DNA of 55,697 bases from Nitrospirota bacterium (lineage in GTDB: Bacteria > Nitrospirota > Nitrospiria > Nitrospirales > Nitrospiraceae): the NCBI GenBank assembly GCA_030682135.1, contig JAUXQT010000049.1, forward strand, positions 1-55,697. The letters run 5' to 3'. Of this stretch, positions 51,256 through 55,697 are shown in pieces; position 1 is the stretch's first letter, and each line of letters opens with the position of its first letter. Both the position numbers and the translations under genes were made by a program. Below the pieces are notes generated by a model. It was not told the origin of the DNA. It did no database searches and saw only the letters and a list, made by a program, of their open reading frames with translations.

Positions 51256-53745
51256 CTAACTTTTTTGCGGCACAAAAATAAAATCTCCCAGACTCTCGTG
51301 GCCGGCCATGTGGATGGGGTCGTAGGTCGGGATCTGTTCCGCGTTTAGCTTCTGTGACGTGCTGACGACCCGCGTGCGCACGGCCCAAAACAGTCGTTCG
51401 GCCTCCAGCACTGTGGTGTTTTCTTCCAGGACGCCCAGAAAGGCATCGGCAAAAACGGAGTGACCGCTGCCTCCGGCATCGAGTACCGGCTTCACGCCGC
51501 CTGACGTCATGGCAGTGCGCACACGTTTCTGCGCCAGAGTCTGCAAGAGGTCGAACCGTGCGTCGTCGGTCAGGCCCGGCTTCAACTGCGCCAATGAACT
51601 TCTCGTCAACTTGCCGCCGAAACAGGAATCCGCCACCACCATCACGTGTTTCGCAGAAATGAGTTGCAGCATGTCGGTCACGCCAGGCAAGAGGATCCAC
51701 TCCGAATTATCATTGATTTCAGCGTCGACCGGAATCCAGTAGCCGCGATCGATCCCCTGCTCCAAATGACCGTGCCCCGCGTAATAGATCAGAAGATTGT
51801 CTTTCTCCGTGAGGATCTTTCGATATTGATTCAGGGCTTTCATGATCTGAGCGCGGCTCGCATCCTTCAGGAGTGTGACCTGAAACCCGTATTGTTCCCT
51901 GAGGACTTTGGCAATGGCAGTGGCATCGGAGATGGCGTTCATCAACTCCGGCCAATGCTTATAATGATCGTTGCCGATCACAAGAGCATGATACCGGCCG
52001 AACCCTGACGTGTCCTGCTTCGGCGCTCGAGTGCTGACCGCCATGAATCCTCGCGCTTTCAGCATGAACTTCAGCGCCGCGCGTTTATTCTGCATGTCCA
52101 CGGCAAGAATCTGGACGGCCATTTCGTCGGTGCCTGACCGAAGGGCCGGCAGGGTGGCGGTGAACACACCGTCTTCGTTGGCCTTCATGCTCTGCCCGTT
52201 CACCGTCAGCGTCCGGAGGCCGGCTGCCGCCAGCACGCGACCTGTGACGGAACGACGGGCGCCTGTGCCGACGGAAACGGTCAGTTCGTCCTTGGCCACC
52301 TGGATGCCGCGGGTCTTGGCGAGCGGTGGATCGATGATTTCCAGCGAGGGACCGTCAAAGCCGAGATCGCTAATAGACGCCACTTGAAGTTCCTTGGCCT
52401 GTTTCTCTGTGTCGGCTTCAAGCGACGCAATTTTCTGCTGAAGCTGCCCGACATCCTTAGTCCGGTCGTCGAGCGCCCTCCTTGCCTGGCCCATTTCCTC
52501 CTGTAGCTTCTTGACCGTCGCTTCGTATGCGGCCAGGGCTGCTGACTGATCAGGCTTCGCGCGGAGTTCTTCCATCTGAGCCTGCGCGGCCTGGTAGCGC
52601 TGATCGGCGTCCTGACTCTTCCGGCGCTCGTCAGCCGCCAACCGTTGACCTTCCTGAAGTTGGCCGTCCAGTCGTTTAAGCTCCTGGTTCGCTGCGGCAA
52701 CCTGTTCCCGCAGCGTCTGTGCTTCGCTGTCACGGCGAGCGACTGTTTGCTCAAGGACTTGAATGCGGTCGGCATTCTTCTCGAGTCCGACGATACGAGC
52801 TTGCAGCTGGGCAATCTCCGCATTGCGGTTTGCCAGTTGGTTTGTTTCGAGAGTGATCGCTGCCTGAAGTTTCTGAATCTGCTGTGCGAGCGCGGCGGTC
52901 TGCTGAGTCTTGTCCGGTTGTGCGCGAAGGGCTGCGAGGTCAGTCTGAAGCACCTGATACTGCCGCTCGCTCTCCTTGAGCTTCGCTCGCTCTTGCTGTG
53001 CCTGGCCGGTTCGTTCCTTTACAGTTGCCTGCAGAGTGACGACCTCTTTCTTGACTTCCCGCAGTTCGCCACTTAACCTCTTGATCTCTTGAACTTTTGA
53101 AGCGAGCACCTGCTCTAACTCACGGATGCGTTTTGTGGATGACGCATCGGGAACTTGCTTGTTGGCAAGGAGGGACAACGCGCCTTCGTTCAAGCCGGAC
53201 GCTTTCGCGAACCACTTGAAGGCTTGTGCCGGATCTTTCTGCACACCCAGACCTTGTTCATATAAGCGACCGAGACTGATGGTTGCGCGCTTGTCGTTCT
53301 GCTCGGCAGCCTTGCGATACCACTCCGCAGCCTGGCCATAGTCTGGTCGCCCAGTTGCTCCCTTCTCGTACAAGGTAGCGGTGTAGTATTGGGCTTCCGC
53401 CGATCCCTTCTGAGCTTCAGCCTGCCAAATCTTGAGGGACGCCCCATAGTCTGCCCGATCTCCCGCCACATACTCTCCGCCACGGATGACACAATCCTCT
53501 TTCGTCGTGCGTACCGGGCGCCGCTCAGTCACATAGGTCGTCTTCGTGCCGAGCTGGCGGATTTGACCAGGCAGGAGACAGTCGACCACGTCATATGCGT
53601 CCGGGCTGCCTGGCGCATTCACCGCTCCGGTCACAGCAGTCACCGAATCGACGGGCGGTGAATCTGAGACGCAGCCCGATAGCACAACGATAAGAGTCGC
53701 TGCCATAAGGGAGAACATGCGACTGCATTTCAATGTTGCGCTCAT
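51256..53745 (-). CDS. Lipoprotein caspase-like protease with Sel1 repeats and a long coiled coil
   Basis: The ATG at 53745 (MSATLK) opens a lipobox signal (VVLSGC). Two Sel1-type repeats follow (GSAEAQYYTATLYEKG and KRATISLGRLYEQGLG), then a coiled coil of about 300 residues (about 205-485). A beta domain begins with LAKTRGIQVAKDE, the shared Arg motif. The caspase domain has His658 (YYAGHGHL) and Cys708 (VADSCFGG), with KLTRSSL close after the Cys. The long coiled coil suggests a rod or signalling arm between the lipid anchor and the protease. The ribosome binding site at the chosen start is weak, so the start is uncertain by a few codons. It is divergent from the autotransporter gene. Confidence 0.86.
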   Translation of the reverse strand: MSATLKCSRMFSLMAATLIVVLSGCVSDSPPVDSVTAVTGAVNAPGSPDAYDVVDCLLPGQIRQLGTKTTYVTERRPVRTTKEDCVIRGGEYVAGDRADYGASLKIWQAEAQKGSAEAQYYTATLYEKGATGRPDYGQAAEWYRKAAEQNDKRATISLGRLYEQGLGVQKDPAQAFKWFAKASGLNEGALSLLANKQVPDASSTKRIRELEQVLASKVQEIKRLSGELREVKKEVVTLQATVKERTGQAQQERAKLKESERQYQVLQTDLAALRAQPDKTQQTAALAQQIQKLQAAITLETNQLANRNAEIAQLQARIVGLEKNADRIQVLEQTVARRDSEAQTLREQVAAANQELKRLDGQLQEGQRLAADERRKSQDADQRYQAAQAQMEELRAKPDQSAALAAYEATVKKLQEEMGQARRALDDRTKDVGQLQQKIASLEADTEKQAKELQVASISDLGFDGPSLEIIDPPLAKTRGIQVAKDELTVSVGTGARRSVTGRVLAAAGLRTLTVNGQSMKANEDGVFTATLPALRSGTDEMAVQILAVDMQNKRAALKFMLKARGFMAVSTRAPKQDTSGFGRYHALVIGNDHYKHWPELMNAISDATAIAKVLREQYGFQVTLLKDASRAQIMKALNQYRKILTEKDNLLIYYAGHGHLEQGIDRGYWIPVDAEINDNSEWILLPGVTDMLQLISAKHVMVVADSCFGGKLTRSSLAQLKPGLTDDARFDLLQTLAQKRVRTAMTSGGVKPVLDAGGSGHSVFADAFLGVLEENTTVLEAERLFWAVRTRVVSTSQKLNAEQIPTYDPIHMAGHESLGDFIFVPQKS

Positions 53746-53846
53746 CTCTGATATTGCCTCACTGCGTCCGTTACCTGTCTGTCGTAGGGCGATCCGGATA
53801 TGTTCACCGCAAAGGCTCGTTCCGGCTGCCATGGGCAATATCCCCA

Positions 53847-53875
53847 TTGCAGGCGGTTGACAGTCTACCTATAAT
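53847..53875 (+). promoter_or_regulatory. Promoter candidate for the autotransporter gene
   Basis: A perfect -10 hexamer TATAAT (53870-53875) lies 17 bases after TTGCAG (53847-53852), which is a poor -35. A perfect TTGACA at 53857-53862 is only 7 bases from the -10 and cannot serve at normal spacing. The leader would be about 110 bases. Confidence 0.45.
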
Positions 53876-53988
53876 GGGCCGCCGCGCCAAGGGCCTTTGT
53901 GAGAAAACTTGCGAGCAAATACCTCGAATCATTTGAGAAAATCACGCGACCGACGAACACACCGGCATCCACATTGATGGAGTAAGAC

Positions 53989-55326
53989 ATGATGATGACT
54001 GATCAAGCATCTAGGCAAGGAGCGATGAGCATGCTGAGATGGGTAGAACGAGCACTATTCGTATTGGTAGCCATTTTTCTCGTGCAGGTCCCTGCCTATG
54101 CACAGACACTGAATCAACAGAATCGTGCCTTGCTGGCAGGCAATTGCGCAGGCCTTTCGGGGGGGCCCTATGGGGCGAACCTCAATCAGATCTGCACTGC
54201 AGGCGGAACTGCCCAAGGGGCCGGTGGCGGTGGGGCTGCCTCTGTCCAGGCCTCAGCTGCGTCAATCTTGAACCGTACGATTCTACAGCGCCTGGACGAG
54301 ACCAGGAATGAGGATCAATCGTCCGGACAGAAACATGCCTCTTCGATGGTGGCGAATCCCTTTGGAGCGCTCATGCCCGGACTATTCGGGGGTATGGGGG
54401 TAACCTCTCCTTCCCAGCCGATGGGGGGGCAATCCGGTGGAATGTTCGGAATGAGCAGCGAACGATGGAAGGGACTCGGCCTGTTTGCCTCAGGCCTGGT
54501 TGAATCGCTAAGCCGCAATGATGGAAATTTCCAAGAAGGATACCGATCGTCCATCTTGGGATTTACTGTAGGCGGTGATTATCGTTTTTCCAGGCGGTTT
54601 ACCGCCGGGCTCGCATATTCATATTCGAATACGACCGGAGATTTTCGGCAAGGCGGAAACTTCAGTACGAACGCGTCCGACTGGACGTTTTTCGGCCAGT
54701 ACCTCCCTACCGATCGTACCTTCGTCCAAGTGACCGGAGGATATGGGCGCAATAGCTACCTGGTCGATCGGCGAAACAGTTTGACCTTGTCAAATATTGC
54801 TGTGGCAGGCTTTTCATCCAGCAATTCGAACGGCGATATCTTCAGGATGGGCATGATGACTGGCTATGACCATCCAATCGGGATGTTCACCGTCGGGCCT
54901 CGTGTCGGGATCAACTACAGCCACACACATGTCCATAATTATGATGAACGTGGATCAACCGGGCTCGAGCTCAGATATGACGACCAATATGTCAACTCGC
55001 TCCAAAGCGTGCTCGGAATGCAGGGTCAGGCTGCGATCAATACGGGGATGGGGGTGCTGGTACCGCAGGTCAATGCCGATTATATCCATGAATTCGCCAA
55101 TTCCCAGCGCTTCCTGAATGTACAGTATGTTCAAGATCTCAGTCCAACCCCCACCAAGTTCCGATTCCAGAACGACGTTCCTGCCAGAAATTATTTCAAC
55201 GTCGGGACCGGGCTCATGATGGTCTTGCCCAATGGCTGGCAGCCGTTCGTGAACTTTCGCGCAATGGTCGGAAACAACCAGTTCAACAACTATGCCGGTA
55301 TGTTTGGGCTGAGAGTGGAGATGTAA
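53989..55326 (+). CDS. Autotransporter-type outer-membrane barrel protein
   Basis: A signal peptide ends at AYA-Q (about residue 38). A short passenger segment follows with a Cys pair (GNCAGLSGG and LNQICTAGG), a Gly-rich stretch and a helix (SILNRTILQRLDETRNEDQ). From about residue 150 the protein is an autotransporter beta domain with repeated strands such as FTVGGDYRFSRRFTAGLAYSY and FTVGPRVGINYSHTHV. It ends GLRVEM, which lacks the usual terminal Phe. The passenger is too short for a typical adhesin, so this could be an export pore or a surface receptor. It is divergent from the caspase gene. Confidence 0.82.
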   Translation: MMMTDQASRQGAMSMLRWVERALFVLVAIFLVQVPAYAQTLNQQNRALLAGNCAGLSGGPYGANLNQICTAGGTAQGAGGGGAASVQASAASILNRTILQRLDETRNEDQSSGQKHASSMVANPFGALMPGLFGGMGVTSPSQPMGGQSGGMFGMSSERWKGLGLFASGLVESLSRNDGNFQEGYRSSILGFTVGGDYRFSRRFTAGLAYSYSNTTGDFRQGGNFSTNASDWTFFGQYLPTDRTFVQVTGGYGRNSYLVDRRNSLTLSNIAVAGFSSSNSNGDIFRMGMMTGYDHPIGMFTVGPRVGINYSHTHVHNYDERGSTGLELRYDDQYVNSLQSVLGMQGQAAINTGMGVLVPQVNADYIHEFANSQRFLNVQYVQDLSPTPTKFRFQNDVPARNYFNVGTGLMMVLPNGWQPFVNFRAMVGNNQFNNYAGMFGLRVEM

Positions 55327-55549
55327 AACCAGGCCAACAGCTGTGTGCAGACGCTCACGGAACACTGCGGCCACCCAGATTGACCGTCAGCCTGAATTTC
55401 CAACGCTGAGTCCATTCATCAGGCAAGACTGTCTCACGGGGGGACGCAACTGATTCTCACCTGAAGGAGCGACTCCCTGGTGGCAGTTTCGTCCACCTCA
55501 TCCATCAAGATCTTCCTCGGAACGTTTTCCGTGCGTGGCTGAACTTCGC
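55327..55549. other. Intergenic region before the transposase remnant
   Basis: About 220 bases with no gene. It may hold the end of the insertion sequence, but I could not identify a terminal inverted repeat because the other end is outside the window. Confidence 0.35.
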
Positions 55550-55697
55550 CTAGTGAACTGTAACGATTGATTCGGGAGTAATTCGACGTGACGCATCGAA
55601 GTATTTCCACTTCACGGGTTTAGGCTGCGTATTGTAGTGCCGGATATAGCGCATGAGCTTTCGTTTGAGGTCCGGCACTGAGGTAAAGACGCCACGA
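55550..55697 (-). mobile_element. IS630-like transposase, C-terminal end (cut by the window)
   Basis: Translation of the minus strand from the window end gives 48 residues and a stop: VPDLKRKLMRYIRHYNTQPK followed by PVKWKYFDASRRI. This is the typical end of DDE transposases of the IS630 type, where a YI.HYN..PKP.W motif follows the last catalytic residue. The rest lies outside the window. It marks the right side of the accessory region, opposite the tRNA-Arg gene. Confidence 0.75.

Noticed and set aside
53857-53875. TTGACA and TATAAT, both perfect, in front of the autotransporter
   Set aside because: They are only 7 bases apart, so they cannot form one normal promoter; only the -10 with the weaker upstream hexamer is kept.

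Overview
The window looks like chromosomal DNA of a GC-rich Gram-negative bacterium. Many products have Sec, Tat or lipoprotein signals, and there is an omptin-type barrel, an autotransporter barrel and an ECF sigma/anti-sigma pair. The mix of caspase-like proteases, secreted tail-like proteins and this autotransporter type resembles Nitrospira-like Nitrospirota, but that is an inference and no marker gene here settles it.

Layout. 1-3014: a Ski2-like helicase cut by the window edge, then a helicase gene holding only the first RecA-like domain. 3036-5635: an omptin-like outer-membrane protease, a small membrane protein and a BACON/FN3 secreted protein. 5774-5849: tRNA-Arg(ACG). 6148-9723 (minus): ECF sigma factor, anti-sigma factor and a caspase-DUF4384 protease. 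9903-24237 (plus): a repeat-rich DUF4384 lipoprotein, several secreted proteins of unknown function and two very large exported WD40-caspase proteins. 24518-33281: a set of phage-tail/T6SS-type parts, namely two Hcp-like tube proteins and one VgrG, all with Sec signals, two double tube-domain proteins with Tat signals, and a spike/PAAR-like coiled-coil protein with a partner. No sheath, baseplate wedge, ClpV or membrane-complex gene is present in the window. 33359-48156 (minus): exported effector-like proteins, including a zinc phospholipase C, a sphingomyelinase C, an SGNH hydrolase, two helical paralogues and TIG-type proteins. 48645-55326: a lipoprotein, two more caspase-like proteins and an autotransporter barrel. 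55550-55697: the end of an IS630-like transposase.

Two signals tie the region together. First, five proteins (12708, 33359, 42554, 43387 and 46027) share an unnamed N-terminal domain of about 100 residues that always ends in an Arg-containing GSYSG-x-RSR-G/A type motif at residues 127-156. Second, the looser pattern [V/I]-x-[S/T]-R-[G/A] recurs in most exported proteins of the locus, usually just after the signal peptide or at a domain border, and in the linkers next to the catalytic Cys of the caspases. It also occurs directly outside the membrane segment of the anti-sigma factor. Metacaspase-type enzymes commonly cut after Arg or Lys.

My working model, which is inference, is an envelope system: Sec/Tat-exported tube and spike proteins and lipid-degrading effectors are matured or released by Arg-specific caspase-like proteases, with one caspase under an ECF sigma circuit. 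The parts are well supported by sequence; the wiring is not proven.
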